From positions 79,406 through 143,405 of the forward strand of contig JBNMLH010000007.1 of assembly GCA_050875145.1 (NCBI GenBank): a stretch of DNA of 64,000 bases, in the 5' to 3' direction. The position numbers and the translations under genes were made by a program. This DNA is from CAG-411 sp050875145 (GTDB lineage Bacteria > Bacillota > Clostridia > Lachnospirales > Lachnospiraceae). Shown one piece after another: positions 27,264-37,178 of the stretch (its first letter is position 1; each line of letters starts with the position of its first letter). The notes under the pieces are model-generated. The model was given only the letters and a program-made list of their open reading frames with translations. It searched no databases and was not told the DNA's origin.

Positions 27264-27323
27264 GGTTTCGCTTTTTAAGTTTGAATTGTACTAATAACGA
27301 TTGCTATTCAAAGTTGGTGCAAT

Positions 27324-28499
27324 CTATTTTTTCTGTCCGTACTTTCTAAGAATCTTATCAATACGCTCTGCTGGGTTAAGCAGCTTGCTGATGGATTCAT
27401 CATGATTTAATGTGTCGATGATTAAAGCAATGTACTTGCTCATATCAACATTGATGTAATACTCTTTTGATAAAAGTTCCTCTGTCTGATATACAAGGTT
27501 TGTAGTAAGCATACGATAGAAAAGACCTTCTTCGTAGGCTTTGTCGAAACGATCTAAACCATTAGTAAACAGACCAAAAGTAGAAACGATAAAGATACGG
27601 TTTGCATTTCTCTTCTTTAATTGTCTTGCAACATCAATCATACTATCACCAGAAGAAATCATATCATCTACGATAATAGCATCTTTTCCGTTTAAGTCTG
27701 GACCTAAGAAATCATGTGCAACAATTGGGTTTCTTCCGTCAACAATCTGTGTATAGTCACGACGTTTATAGAACATACCCATATCTACACCAAGAACAGT
27801 TGCAAGGTAGATTGCTCTTCCTGTAGCACCTTCGTCAGGGCTGATTACCATTAAATGTTCTGGATCACATTTAATATCATCCACGTTCTGCAATAAAGCT
27901 TTGATAAATTGATAGTTTGGTAAAATAGTTTCAAATCCGTTCAAAGGAATTGCATTCTGTACTCTAGGATCATGAGCATCAAATGTAATGATATTATCTA
28001 CACCCATGCTGATTAATTCCTGAAGTGCTAATGCACAATCAAGAGATTCTCTGGAAGAACGTTTATGCTGTCTACTTTCATATAAGAAAGGCATAATAAC
28101 AGTAATTCTTCTAGCCTTACCACTTACAGCAGCAATAACACGCTTCAAATCAGCAAAGTGGTCATCTGGTGACATGTGGTTTTCGTGTCCACATACAGTG
28201 TAAGTCAGACTATAATTACAAACGTCTACCAAAAGGTATAAATCGTCACCTCTTACTGATTCTTTGATGACACATTTTGCTTCACCTGAACCAAAACGTG
28301 GTGTGCTTACATCTAAAAGATAAGAATCTTTTTTGTAACCGCGGTATGCAATACTGCTACTATTTTCGTCATTACGTTTGTTACGCCAATCTACTAAATA
28401 CTGGTCAACTTTTTCGCCTAATGCCTGACTGCTTTTTAAGGCAACCAAACCTAGAGAACCAACTGGAATAGTGTTAAAAATTTTCTGATCCTGTGACAT
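27324..28499 (-). CDS. prs: Ribose-phosphate pyrophosphokinase (long form)
   Basis: 391 residues, longer than the 315 of common Prs. Makes PRPP from ribose 5-phosphate and ATP for nucleotide, His and Trp synthesis. RRITVIMPFLYESRQHKR is the ATP/flexible loop region, DAHDPRVQNAIP the ribose-5-phosphate area, and DAIIVDDMISSGDS the PRPP signature. A 50-residue N-terminal extension and extra C-terminal residues mark the clostridial long type. The start has GGAGGATAT upstream on the minus strand. Confidence 0.93.
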   Translation of the reverse strand: MSQDQKIFNTIPVGSLGLVALKSSQALGEKVDQYLVDWRNKRNDENSSSIAYRGYKKDSYLLDVSTPRFGSGEAKCVIKESVRGDDLYLLVDVCNYSLTYTVCGHENHMSPDDHFADLKRVIAAVSGKARRITVIMPFLYESRQHKRSSRESLDCALALQELISMGVDNIITFDAHDPRVQNAIPLNGFETILPNYQFIKALLQNVDDIKCDPEHLMVISPDEGATGRAIYLATVLGVDMGMFYKRRDYTQIVDGRNPIVAHDFLGPDLNGKDAIIVDDMISSGDSMIDVARQLKKRNANRIFIVSTFGLFTNGLDRFDKAYEEGLFYRMLTTNLVYQTEELLSKEYYINVDMSKYIALIIDTLNHDESISKLLNPAERIDKILRKYGQKK

Positions 28500-28719
28500 G
28501 AGATATCCTCCGTTTAATAAATAAAAGATGAACTGTGATATGCATGATAAAGGTGAGAAGTTTCACAGCTCAATAATGATAGTTACATATATATGCTATT
28601 TTAAACTGGTAAAACGACCAGCCAATAGTGTACGAAAGTAATCAATAAGATAATGTTAGTAAATCCTACCAAGTCCACCTTAATTTATACCATTATACAT
28701 AATTTTCGTCAAGGAAAAC

Positions 28720-29745
28720 TTATGGGATTGCCTTTTTGATACGAATATCTGTTCCAAAAAGCTTTAAAATAGTATAATTGCTTACGATTCTGGAAAAAAT
28801 ACGTTCGCTGTATTGCTCGCTCAAATCGTCTAAAGATAGGTTTGTAGAAATAATAGTAGATTTTTCAGACAGTAACCGTTCATTTAAGCAGGTATAAAGC
28901 TGAGAGTTTGTAAAACTGTTGGCAAGCTCTGTACCAAGGTCGTCAATAATCAACAGATCACAATCTAAAATACCTTCAAATTGTTCTTCAATCGTATCAT
29001 CTTTTGTTTTAGAAAACTTGTGTTTTTCCAAAATATCAAATAATTCAAATGCAGTTAGATAAATAACAGTGTGAGCACTTTCGATTAATTCTTTTGCAAT
29101 ACAGTTGCTAAGAAAGGTCTTTCCTGCTCCAGAGTTTCCATATAGTAAAATATTCTCAAATTTCTGGTCAAAATTCTGAATAAAATTTTGGCAGGATGCT
29201 ACAATATGTACCATATTCTCATAAGAAGTAATACCTGTGGCAGCATCTACGAAATCTTGATCAAAATAATCATAGGAAAAAGTTGAGAAATTTTCCTTTT
29301 CAATCACATTACGAATATTGGACTGGTGATAGAGCATATCAACAATGGCTTGTTTAAAACAGTGACATTTATTTTTGCTAAGCAAGATATGTTCCTCATC
29401 TGGCCATACTTCGTCTGTTATATAACCCGTATCCTTACAATCTGGACAGGTGTAGTGAAGTGTCAGGTAATCTTCAGGGTACCCATGTGCCATAAGAAGT
29501 GCTTTTTTATTTTCAGACAATTCCTGATTAGCAGAGCGAAGTCGTTCTAATGCATCTTCATCACCGAGAAGGGATAATTTTATTGTTTTGGTAGCATTGG
29601 ACGCAATTTCATTATCTAATTCTCTTAATGCCGGAATAGCCTGATAAATGGCATCCTGTTTTTCTCTGAGGATTCGATGGTTTTCTAACTGGCGTTTATC
29701 ATATTCTCTTAAAATTTGGTTGTATTGTTCATTTTTCAGAGGCAT
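28720..29745 (-). CDS. dnaI: Replicative helicase loader (DnaI/DnaC-like ATPase)
   Basis: 341 residues. A helical N-terminus, then a zinc motif CPDCKDTGY...CHCF (about residues 100-130), then the AAA+ domain: Walker A LLYGNSGAGKT, Walker B DLLIIDDLGTE, sensor 1 STIISTNLS and the C-terminal R-finger region ERIFSRI. Loads the DnaB/DnaC-type helicase onto DnaA- or PriA-opened DNA. It follows dnaD on the same strand 65 bases away, a conserved clostridial pair. Confidence 0.92.
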   Translation of the reverse strand: MPLKNEQYNQILREYDKRQLENHRILREKQDAIYQAIPALRELDNEIASNATKTIKLSLLGDEDALERLRSANQELSENKKALLMAHGYPEDYLTLHYTCPDCKDTGYITDEVWPDEEHILLSKNKCHCFKQAIVDMLYHQSNIRNVIEKENFSTFSYDYFDQDFVDAATGITSYENMVHIVASCQNFIQNFDQKFENILLYGNSGAGKTFLSNCIAKELIESAHTVIYLTAFELFDILEKHKFSKTKDDTIEEQFEGILDCDLLIIDDLGTELANSFTNSQLYTCLNERLLSEKSTIISTNLSLDDLSEQYSERIFSRIVSNYTILKLFGTDIRIKKAIP

Positions 29746-29810
29746 AGTCCAACAATCCTTTCATTCGATAAATCCTGTATGGCAGTTATTTTATTATCGT
29801 AATACATCTT

Positions 29811-30941
29811 TTAGGAATTTCGACTCTTTTCTAACAGCTTTTTTTCTAAGGATGAGTAATCTTCCTTCGTGTAATTACGTTGTGGAAACTGATTAAATTT
29901 ATTATTGGTAACTGGTTTGCTTGGTGTATTTACCTGTTTCTGCTTGTGAAGTTGATCCTGTCTGGCAATATCCGCAGGAGTATGTACACCTTCTCGATAC
30001 CAACTTTCTAAAATAGAATTGGCATATTTAAAATCCGGTTTTTGAATTTTTAAAAGAGTACGACTACAGGCCGCCTCGATCATCTTTTTATCAAAGCCCA
30101 TTTGTTTTACCCAACGGTCAATATAATCTAGTTCTACTTTGCCTGGCATGCGGTTTAGTCCAAACGCCTGGCATACCGCAATATAGTCCTCATTGTATGC
30201 AATCATGGCTTTGGTTGCCTGTTCAGGAGTGCGTATGCCTTCCTTATCCCAAGAAATAGCTACTTTTTCAATATATTCTGGTCTTTTTTTGTGCCGCTCT
30301 CCCACGCAGTAATCATATAAGTAAAAGATTAATTCGGGTGAGAAATTCAACTGGCGGTAAATAAAAGTTGCAGTTTGTATATCTTTTGGCGTGAGTGGCC
30401 TTTCTAAATGAGATTGTGCCATTAACAAAATTGTGGAAAAAACGCTGTCATTTTCTTTGAGTTGATTAATCTCCTCCGGATCAATTTCTTTTCGTATGCG
30501 GGTATCCTGCTTTTCCACAGAGGTTGTTTGATTTGCATAATCAGAAAATTGTGTCTGTGGATAGGCAGCAGTATAGTTTTCTTTTCCGCTTTTTGGTGTA
30601 TAAGAATGGGATGGTTGAGGTTTTATTTCTGGTAGCTTATTTTGTTTTTTATTTTTGGGTTCTAACATCTGCAAGTCGGAAATAGAACCGTTTGAAGTCT
30701 TGGTAAGCTGTATCAGTTGTTCCTTTTCCCAGTACCTTAATGCACGTAATACATCCCCTTCTGTATAATCAAAATAATCAGAAATAGAAGAAATGGAAAC
30801 TTCTTGTGCGTCTGCCTGTATAAGTCGCAACAAATATAAGTATATTTTTACATAGTTTCCATTTGCAGATGGCATGTAATCATCTATGAAATGGTTAGAA
30901 ATGGTTGTTGTAGAACCAGTTGTTGCATGGTGTAGTCGCAT
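29811..30941 (-). CDS. dnaD: DnaD domain primosome protein
   Basis: 376 residues. A winged-helix N-terminus (about 20-90, with KIYLYLLRLIQ and DVLRALRYWEKEQLI), a variable linker, then two DnaB_2/DDBH2-type helical domains (about 160-240 and 250-330), each with the YxxxGI/YxxxGV-type motif: SWDKEGIRTPEQA and SWYREGVHTPADI. This is the DnaD/DnaB primosome family that remodels DNA at the origin and at restart sites. Its promoter region overlaps a DnaA-box cluster. Confidence 0.9.
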   Translation of the reverse strand: MRLHHATTGSTTTISNHFIDDYMPSANGNYVKIYLYLLRLIQADAQEVSISSISDYFDYTEGDVLRALRYWEKEQLIQLTKTSNGSISDLQMLEPKNKKQNKLPEIKPQPSHSYTPKSGKENYTAAYPQTQFSDYANQTTSVEKQDTRIRKEIDPEEINQLKENDSVFSTILLMAQSHLERPLTPKDIQTATFIYRQLNFSPELIFYLYDYCVGERHKKRPEYIEKVAISWDKEGIRTPEQATKAMIAYNEDYIAVCQAFGLNRMPGKVELDYIDRWVKQMGFDKKMIEAACSRTLLKIQKPDFKYANSILESWYREGVHTPADIARQDQLHKQKQVNTPSKPVTNNKFNQFPQRNYTKEDYSSLEKKLLEKSRNS

Positions 30942-30982
30942 GAAAGTTTCCCTCCTAAAAAATGTTCCTGTTTGTTAGTGTT

Positions 30983-31012
30983 AGTATAACATAGGTGGAT
31001 AAAAAAGGGCAA
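30983..31012 (-). promoter_or_regulatory. Promoter of the dnaD-dnaI unit
   Basis: Reading leftwards: TTGCCC (31012-31007), 18 bases, TATACT (30988-30983), about 40 bases before the dnaD ATG. A DnaA-type 9-mer (GGTGGATAA, 30994-31002) lies inside the spacer. Confidence 0.6.
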
Positions 31013-31231
31013 GGATGTGAGTTGTCCACTATTTATAGTGTGGATGTTGTGGATAATGTGGATTTTTGTTTGATTTTATAAAAGAGAATGTGCGTAAACT
31101 GTCGCAAAATGCCATAATGTGAGGTTTTGAGTTGTAATATATATAGATACTGAAATGTGGACAAATAAAAAAGAAATCCACAGTGGATACCAACAAAAAA
31201 ATGTTGATAACCCTGTGGATAATGTGGATAA
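30994..31231. promoter_or_regulatory. DnaA-box cluster between murC and dnaD
   Basis: Three perfect DnaA boxes (TGTGGATAA, the complement of TTATCCACA) lie at 31048-31056, 31214-31222 and 31223-31231; the last two abut. Near-matches are GGTGGATAA 30994-31002, TGTGGATTT 31057-31065, TGTGGACAA 31156-31164 and TGTTGATAA 31202-31210, and opposite-strand matches lie near 31022 and 31174. That is eight or more sites in 240 bases. DnaA binding here would cover the dnaD promoter. Confidence 0.85.
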
Positions 31232-31232
31232 A

Positions 31233-32615
31233 TTATTTTCCAAGTAGGGATTCGCCCACTTTTACTATATCTCCGGCACCCATAGTTATTAACAAATCGC
31301 CTGTGACACAATTTTTTAATAAAAAGTTTTCGATTTCATCAAAAGTTGGAAAATAATATGCTTCTGTTCCTAGTTCTTTAATTTTTTCCATAATATCAGC
31401 AGAGGAAATATCACCCGGATCGACTTCTCTGGCAGCGTAGATATCAGCTAAAACTACTTTATCAGCTTTTGAAAGTGCCTGGGCAAATTCATCTAAAAAT
31501 GCCTTTGTTCTTGTATAGGTGTGAGGTTGGAATACACACCAGGTAGTTTTATGTGGATATTTCTTTGCAGCTTCTAAAGTTGCAGCAATTTCTGTAGGGT
31601 GATGTGCATAATCATCAATGATGGTAATACCGCCTAATTCTCCTTTGTATTCAAAACGGCGGTCGGTTCCTTCAAAAGCAGATAGTCCTTTTTGAATAGA
31701 TTCAATGGAAATATCCAAATAACGAGCCAATGCAATTGCAGATAAAGCGTTTGAAATATTGTGTTCACCGACTACAGAAAGTTTAATGTGAGTCAGCAAT
31801 GTTCCCTTTTCCATAACATCAAAGGAACCATGACCAAGTTCATCATAGGTAATATTGGTAGCATAATAATCGCAGCTCTGGTCAGAAATACTGTAAGTAG
31901 TTACTTGTCCCTGACAGCAGTCAGCAATTTCCTTATAGTTATCAATGTTTCCATTGATAATCAGTAAGCCGTTTTCAGGAAGTAGTGCAGTGAATTTCTT
32001 GAATGAATTTCGAATATCTGCTAAATCTTTAAAAAAGTCCATATGGTCTTCTTCTATATTTAATATCAGGTTAATCGTTGGATGAAATTTTAAAAAGCTG
32101 TTTGTATATTCACATGCTTCTGTTACAAAATTATCAGAATGTCCAATACGGAGATTTCCGTGAATTGCTTTTAAAATTCCGCCTACTGAAATCGTAGGGT
32201 CCAAATCGGCAGCCAGAAGGATGTGGGATATCATGGATGTTGTTGTTGTTTTTCCATGTGTACCTGAGACAGCAATGGCACGAGGGTAGTTTTTCATAAC
32301 CTGTCCCACCATCTCCGCACGATCCATCATAGGAATGCCTGCTTCTTTTGCTGCAAGATATTCTTCGTTTGTATTGCTGATTGCGGCTGTATAAACAACC
32401 AAATCAATGTCTGGTGTGATATTTTCTTTACATTGTCCATATTTTACGGTAATACCAAGACTTTCCAAATGTTTGGTAAGCTTGGATTCCTGCTGGTCAG
32501 AACCACTAACAGTAAATCCCTTTGCGTGTAACAATTCGGCGAAACCACTCATGCTGATACCGCCTATCCCCATAAAATAAACATGTCCTTTTTTTTGAAA
32601 ATCAATATGATACAT
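31233..32615 (-). CDS. murC: UDP-N-acetylmuramate-L-alanine ligase
   Basis: 460 residues, the usual length. Adds L-Ala to UDP-MurNAc in the cytoplasm. YFMGIGGISMSGFAE is the N-terminal Rossmann motif, AVSGTHGKTTTTSM the P-loop, TEACEYTNSFL the substrate loop, EGTDRRFEYKG and DDYAHHPTEI the C-terminal domain motifs. Its 3' end is two bases from the DnaA-box cluster. It seems to be transcribed alone. Confidence 0.95.
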   Translation of the reverse strand: MYHIDFQKKGHVYFMGIGGISMSGFAELLHAKGFTVSGSDQQESKLTKHLESLGITVKYGQCKENITPDIDLVVYTAAISNTNEEYLAAKEAGIPMMDRAEMVGQVMKNYPRAIAVSGTHGKTTTTSMISHILLAADLDPTISVGGILKAIHGNLRIGHSDNFVTEACEYTNSFLKFHPTINLILNIEEDHMDFFKDLADIRNSFKKFTALLPENGLLIINGNIDNYKEIADCCQGQVTTYSISDQSCDYYATNITYDELGHGSFDVMEKGTLLTHIKLSVVGEHNISNALSAIALARYLDISIESIQKGLSAFEGTDRRFEYKGELGGITIIDDYAHHPTEIAATLEAAKKYPHKTTWCVFQPHTYTRTKAFLDEFAQALSKADKVVLADIYAAREVDPGDISSADIMEKIKELGTEAYYFPTFDEIENFLLKNCVTGDLLITMGAGDIVKVGESLLGK

Positions 32616-32747
32616 AAGTACACTTCCTTTTCCTTATTTTCGTGGCAAAAATCCTATCTTTCATTATAACCCTAAAATAGAGAAAAAGAAACTAAAAGTT
32701 AAATGGTTTTGATTGAATGGTTACTGGAATTTAGACGGTGTCTTGTG

Positions 32748-32776
32748 TGGACAGGGAGCTGGGAAAACGATATAAT
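32748..32776 (+). promoter_or_regulatory. Promoter of the transglutaminase-like gene
   Basis: TGGACA (32748-32753), 17 bases, TATAAT (32771-32776), followed 48 bases later by ATG 32825. Confidence 0.65.
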
Positions 32777-32824
32777 AAGAAAGAATTATTTTTGAACGAA
32801 AAACCAAAGAGAGGGAGCGTTATT

Positions 32825-34051
32825 ATGAAAAAGAAAAAAGGTACAGGAAAACGTATGTTGGCAGGTATTCTTACGGTTGCCATGTTACTGGAAGGTGGTG
32901 CACTGGGAACTACATTTGCACAGACAACGGTTTCTACAAAAACAAATACACAAATACAGTTGCAACAAAATGAAGGAAAAGTGGATACTTTCGACACAGA
33001 GGAAGTGCAGGTTGTCAGTGAAGTAGAATCACAAATTATGGCAGCAACTCCTGCCGCAGTGCAAGGAAAGGATGTCATAACCAGTACAGGTCCCGCAGTT
33101 ACCACGCAACCAGCGGTTACGGAACAGGCAACAATGACACCAGAAGTGAAAGAAACGAAGAAACCAGAGGAAACTGCTCAGGTAATCGTAACTACAAAAC
33201 CGGCCATTACACCTGTAGCAACTCCCAAAGCTACGAAAGCTCCAACGGTAACAACACCAACATTTACGCTTCGGACAACAGGAAAGGGACAGGCGATTGT
33301 CGGTTTGAAAAAGACAAAAGGTGGTGTGGAAGGTCTTGTAGTATCCTATTGTCTTGGAAGTGGAAAATATAAGACGATAGGTACCTACAAGAATCAAAAG
33401 AATTTTTTGTATTTATCCAGATTGAAAGTAAACAAAACCTATACATTTCGTGTGCGTGCTTATAAAACTGTAAATGGCAAAAAACTTTACAGTAAGTATG
33501 CAACGAAGAAAATTAAGATTAGTAATAAATCCACTAAACTAATAAAGGGAAATTATAAGGTAGGAAGTGTATATGGACCAAATCTTACACAGATTCAATT
33601 AAACCAAGTGAAAAATAAAGTACAGTATTTTAAGGATCATTTTATAGATGATAAAATGTCGGATGTGGTAAAGGTAAGAATTGCACATGATTATTTGTGT
33701 CAGATATGCTCGTATGCGCCAGACTGGTCGAAGAATGCTGCAAACTCTGCCTGGGGAGCTTTGGTATATGGACAGGCACAATGTTCTGGATATGCGAGAG
33801 CCATGAAAGCGTTGTGTGATGGTATTGGAATTGGTTGCTATTATGTACATGCAAACAGCAAGGCCGTTAATCCAAGTCATCAGTGGAATGAGGTAAAAGT
33901 AGATGGCAAGTGGTATATTATAGATGTGCAGTGTAATGATTCGTCTGGATTTTATGCATTTTTCCTTGTCAGTGCAAAATATTATCAGTCAGCAGGAATG
34001 CGATGGGATACGGATAAGTATCCAAAGTGTAAATCTAATTATAAATGGTAG
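32825..34051 (+). CDS. Secreted fibronectin III / transglutaminase-like protein
   Basis: 408 residues from ATG 32825 (GAGGGAGCG upstream). The signal peptide ends near GTTFAQ. A Thr/Pro/Lys-rich linker (about 35-140) leads to an FN3-like domain (IVGLKKTKGGVEGLVVSY, TYTFRVRAYKTVNGKKLYSKY). Then comes a transglutaminase/protease-like domain with the triad Cys in GQAQCSGYARAMKALC, His in HQWNEVKVDGKWY and Asp in IIDVQCND. Such proteins modify or cleave surface proteins. The linker suggests cell-wall spanning, but there is no LPXTG. Confidence 0.85.
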   Translation: MKKKKGTGKRMLAGILTVAMLLEGGALGTTFAQTTVSTKTNTQIQLQQNEGKVDTFDTEEVQVVSEVESQIMAATPAAVQGKDVITSTGPAVTTQPAVTEQATMTPEVKETKKPEETAQVIVTTKPAITPVATPKATKAPTVTTPTFTLRTTGKGQAIVGLKKTKGGVEGLVVSYCLGSGKYKTIGTYKNQKNFLYLSRLKVNKTYTFRVRAYKTVNGKKLYSKYATKKIKISNKSTKLIKGNYKVGSVYGPNLTQIQLNQVKNKVQYFKDHFIDDKMSDVVKVRIAHDYLCQICSYAPDWSKNAANSAWGALVYGQAQCSGYARAMKALCDGIGIGCYYVHANSKAVNPSHQWNEVKVDGKWYIIDVQCNDSSGFYAFFLVSAKYYQSAGMRWDTDKYPKCKSNYKW

Positions 34052-34060
34052 GAGAATAAG

Positions 34061-34741
34061 ATGGAGTTAAATATACTTTATGAGGATAAAGACATTTTAG
34101 TTTGTGAAAAGTTGCCGGGTGTTCCTGTGCAGAGCGATAAGACCCTAGATTATGATTTGGTAAATCAGTTAAAAAACTATCGGTTTGAAAAAGAGGACAC
34201 AGCACCATATATTGGTCTGGTGCATCGATTGGATCGACCGGTAGGAGGGGTGATGGTATTTGGAAAGACAGCGGAGGCTACCAAAAAACTTTCGCAGCAG
34301 ATACAGCAAAAGCAAATGAAAAAGACATACTTGTGTATTGTAACGAAGGAATTACCAGATTTGTTAGGAGCAGATAAGGTTCTACTTACAGACTATCTAA
34401 AAAAGGACGGAAGAACAAATACTTCTCGGATTGTTTCACAAAGTGACAGGGCAGGAAAAAAAGCACAGCTTTATTACCAAGTAAAAAAGGTGACAGATGG
34501 TTGTTCACTGGTGGAAGTGGAGTTATTGACGGGAAGACATCATCAGATACGGGTACAGATGGCAGCGCATGTAGCTGGCATTTTGGGAGATACAAAGTAT
34601 AATGTACATGCAGAGAAAAATGATAGAGGCAAGGGGATTGCACTCTATTCTAATACCCTCTCCATCGTGCATCCGAAAACAGGAAAAAGACTTACATTTT
34701 CCAATAAGCCTAAGGGTGGATATTGGGAAGGATATGTATAA
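34061..34741 (+). CDS. RluA/RluD family pseudouridine synthase
   Basis: 226 residues, shorter than RluD because it lacks the S4 domain. ILYEDKDILVCEKLPGVPVQ, the catalytic VHRLDRPVGGVMVFGKT with the Asp, RxxKxY as KKTYLC, and LLTGRHHQIRVQMA are typical. Converts uridine to pseudouridine in rRNA or tRNA; target unknown. It starts nine bases after the preceding stop, so it is in the same unit. Confidence 0.9.
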   Translation: MELNILYEDKDILVCEKLPGVPVQSDKTLDYDLVNQLKNYRFEKEDTAPYIGLVHRLDRPVGGVMVFGKTAEATKKLSQQIQQKQMKKTYLCIVTKELPDLLGADKVLLTDYLKKDGRTNTSRIVSQSDRAGKKAQLYYQVKKVTDGCSLVEVELLTGRHHQIRVQMAAHVAGILGDTKYNVHAEKNDRGKGIALYSNTLSIVHPKTGKRLTFSNKPKGGYWEGYV

Positions 34742-34805
34742 ATTTGTTGCAAGGGGGCATAGTAAACAGTACCACTATGAAAGAATGTAAATGGGGGGAG
34801 TTTCT

Positions 34806-35846
34806 ATGTCTAAGAAAAAGAGAGCACTTACAATAGTGGGAGCTGGAATTGTTGTTTATATACTATTCCGGTTCCTTTTTTTTATCATTCTTCCTTTGCT
34901 TGTAGCTGTTGCAGTAGGAAAATTTTTAGCACCGGGAATTTTGTTTTTGGAAAGAAAATGCAGGTTGCCTAAATTATTTAGTGTAGTGTTGCCAATTGTA
35001 ATCTTTTTTTCTATTGTGGCAGCAGCACTTTACCTTTTCAGCTCTAGGCTATGCAACCAGATTGTGGAATTGGTGAAAGCATTTCCTTATTATCAAAAGT
35101 CTATCACTGTGCAGATTAGTAGGCTTTGTAGTTGGTGTGACCATACATTTTTTATGGAGGAAGGCACTGTATTTCGTTGTGTTTGTGAGCAAATGAGCAA
35201 ATGGTGTAGTAATTTAACGCAAAGTGGAATTGCAGTTATAACGGTTCGATTGTGGCAGTGTGCAAAATGGTTTATATCCTGCATTGGAGTTGCTGGTATT
35301 ATTGTAATCGTGACCTGCATGTTTGTGTTACACTATGAGGAAGTGAGAGAACAATATCATAATTGTCTGTTTTATAAAGATATAGAGAAATTGCTAAGAC
35401 CACTTACTAAAGTTGGTTTTGCTTATTTAAAAGCACAGGTGATTATTATTTCTATTGTGACGGCAGTTTGTGCAGTCGGATTTTATTTTACGGGGAGTCA
35501 TTATGCTTTATTACTTGGAATTATTACTTCGATTCTGGACGCATTTCCAATTTTGGGATGCGGTATTTTATTATTTCCTGCGATTTTGATTGCAATCTTT
35601 AAAAAAGCTTGGTTTTCTGTAGTAATCTATTTGCTTGTGTGGGGTGCCTGTCAGTGCGTGCGTCAGTTTTTAGAACCAAAGTTGATTGGAGGGAAATTGG
35701 GAATTTCTCCTTTTTATATTTTGATTTCTGTTTACTTTGGTTTGAAAGCATTTGGTGTGGTGGGGGTTATTACGGGACCCGCAGCGTTGGTTCTGATACA
35801 ATCTATTGTAAATTATGTAGAAGAGCTGGAGGAAAATAATAGGTAA
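34806..35846 (+). CDS. AI-2E/YtvI family membrane transporter
   Basis: 346 residues from ATG 34806 (GGGGGGAG just before it). Pattern of the AI-2 exporter-like superfamily: two or three helices at the start (IVVYILFRFLFFIILPLL), a long external loop, then about five C-terminal helices with LGIITSILDAFPILGCG, FLEPKLIGGKLGISPF and GVVGVITGPAALVLI. YtvI of sporulating Firmicutes is one member. Unusually many Cys residues (for example RLCSWCDHTFF and FRCVCEQMSKWC) occupy the external loop. Substrate unknown. Confidence 0.85.
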   Translation: MSKKKRALTIVGAGIVVYILFRFLFFIILPLLVAVAVGKFLAPGILFLERKCRLPKLFSVVLPIVIFFSIVAAALYLFSSRLCNQIVELVKAFPYYQKSITVQISRLCSWCDHTFFMEEGTVFRCVCEQMSKWCSNLTQSGIAVITVRLWQCAKWFISCIGVAGIIVIVTCMFVLHYEEVREQYHNCLFYKDIEKLLRPLTKVGFAYLKAQVIIISIVTAVCAVGFYFTGSHYALLLGIITSILDAFPILGCGILLFPAILIAIFKKAWFSVVIYLLVWGACQCVRQFLEPKLIGGKLGISPFYILISVYFGLKAFGVVGVITGPAALVLIQSIVNYVEELEENNR

Positions 35847-35893
35847 ACGCTGGTACTTTACCAATGATTTTTTCTGAAGCACTGTGATTTCCA

Positions 35894-37024
35894 TTATGGT
35901 TTGAATTGAAGCGAACAGTTTCCTGTTTTATTTTCCAGGAAGAGAGTATGATTGCTTTTTGTAGTCAGAGGAACATCTTCATAATTGATACCATCAATAT
36001 AGATAGCACCGATGCCACGATGAAATTGTAGATTATAGTAATCTCTAGGTGCAGCTAGATCTAAGGAAAAATCGCCGTTTCCAACATGAAAGTTTCCTGC
36101 ATCATAAATCTGTCCATTTAAAAATAAAGTTGCATTCTCAGAGGTAGATTGTAGCGATTGTGCAGCAAATTGGGTTAGCTTGGTAGTACCATTTTGCACA
36201 GAAAGGGAGCCATCTGTCGTATATAGATTTGAAGCGGAAAAAGTACCATTATATTGGACTAGCGTAAAATTTTTTGCAGAAATGTTTGCAATTTTTCCGG
36301 TACCATTATGTAGTGTAAGGGAAATCGTTTGTAATGTTGTGTTTTTTGGTATCTTTATGTAGATTGTATTTTTCGTTTGGTCAGGGTTCTTTGAAAAGAA
36401 CAAATTGTATAGGTTGTGTGTCTGCTTTTGGAAAATCGTAAGTTGCTTCTTTTCAGCAGATACAGATATACGTCCGATTTGTGAGAAAAAAGAAACCTCC
36501 ACTTGTTCGCAATGGTTGTCCTCTGTAAGAACAAAATTATAATTGTCGCTGCATAGTGATATCGTTTCGATATTGTCATATGCATGAATACTACCGGCTG
36601 TGGTTACGATAGGAGTATCCTTTCGGAAGGGCTGAAACAGATTGGAGTTTGCATGGACATATTGCCAATCGGCTAGAAAAATCCCCACTTCTACAAGCAA
36701 AGTGACAGCTAAAATTGCAAATAAATTTAAAATAGTAAGGAAAAGAACAGAGTGACTGATCTTGTGTTTTTTCTTAGGATGTACGTTTGATGTGTAAAAA
36801 AATAAGGATGAAAAAAATAAAATTCCGATTACAAAAAGGCAGATTGGCAGCAAGAAGTGTCTGCGTTCCGGCACAGTCCATAAACCATTTTTAAGAGTGA
36901 GGAGAAAAACAGAAAGAGAGATACCTGCAATAGATGGGATCCGCAGACCATCTTTAAAATAAGAAAAAAACAAAGGAATGATAAAAAGAAATAGCCAAAA
37001 GCCATTATAAAACAAAATTTGCAT
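35894..37024 (-). CDS. Membrane protein with DUF4097-like beta-solenoid domain
   Basis: 376 residues. Four hydrophobic helices in the first 120 residues (FWLFLFIIPLFFSYF, IAGISLSVFLLTL, LPICLFVIGILFFSSLFFY, LFAILAVTLLVEVGIFL). The rest is beta-rich with repeated TISLTLHNGTGKIANISAKNFTL-like strands, FSASNLYTTDGSLSVQNGT and GDFSLDLAA, as in the DUF4097 adhesin-like family. Probably a membrane sensor or scaffold. No regulator or sigma factor lies beside it. Confidence 0.65.
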   Translation of the reverse strand: MQILFYNGFWLFLFIIPLFFSYFKDGLRIPSIAGISLSVFLLTLKNGLWTVPERRHFLLPICLFVIGILFFSSLFFYTSNVHPKKKHKISHSVLFLTILNLFAILAVTLLVEVGIFLADWQYVHANSNLFQPFRKDTPIVTTAGSIHAYDNIETISLCSDNYNFVLTEDNHCEQVEVSFFSQIGRISVSAEKKQLTIFQKQTHNLYNLFFSKNPDQTKNTIYIKIPKNTTLQTISLTLHNGTGKIANISAKNFTLVQYNGTFSASNLYTTDGSLSVQNGTTKLTQFAAQSLQSTSENATLFLNGQIYDAGNFHVGNGDFSLDLAAPRDYYNLQFHRGIGAIYIDGINYEDVPLTTKSNHTLFLENKTGNCSLQFKP

Positions 37025-37178
37025 GTTAAGTAGAAATCTCCTTTCTGGTCAAGTCATATCTTTTATCGTGCAATCAGGAACGAGCTACGACCTTTTGACC
37101 TTTGTATCATTTTATAATTCTTATCATATAATGAATTGAAATTTTGAGCAAGTGTAATGGAGGGTGGAAATAGGAAAA

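Noticed and set aside
30994..31231. Chromosomal origin oriC
   Set aside because: DnaA boxes are dense, but dnaA, dnaN, rpmH and gyrase genes are absent nearby, so I call it a DnaA-box cluster only.
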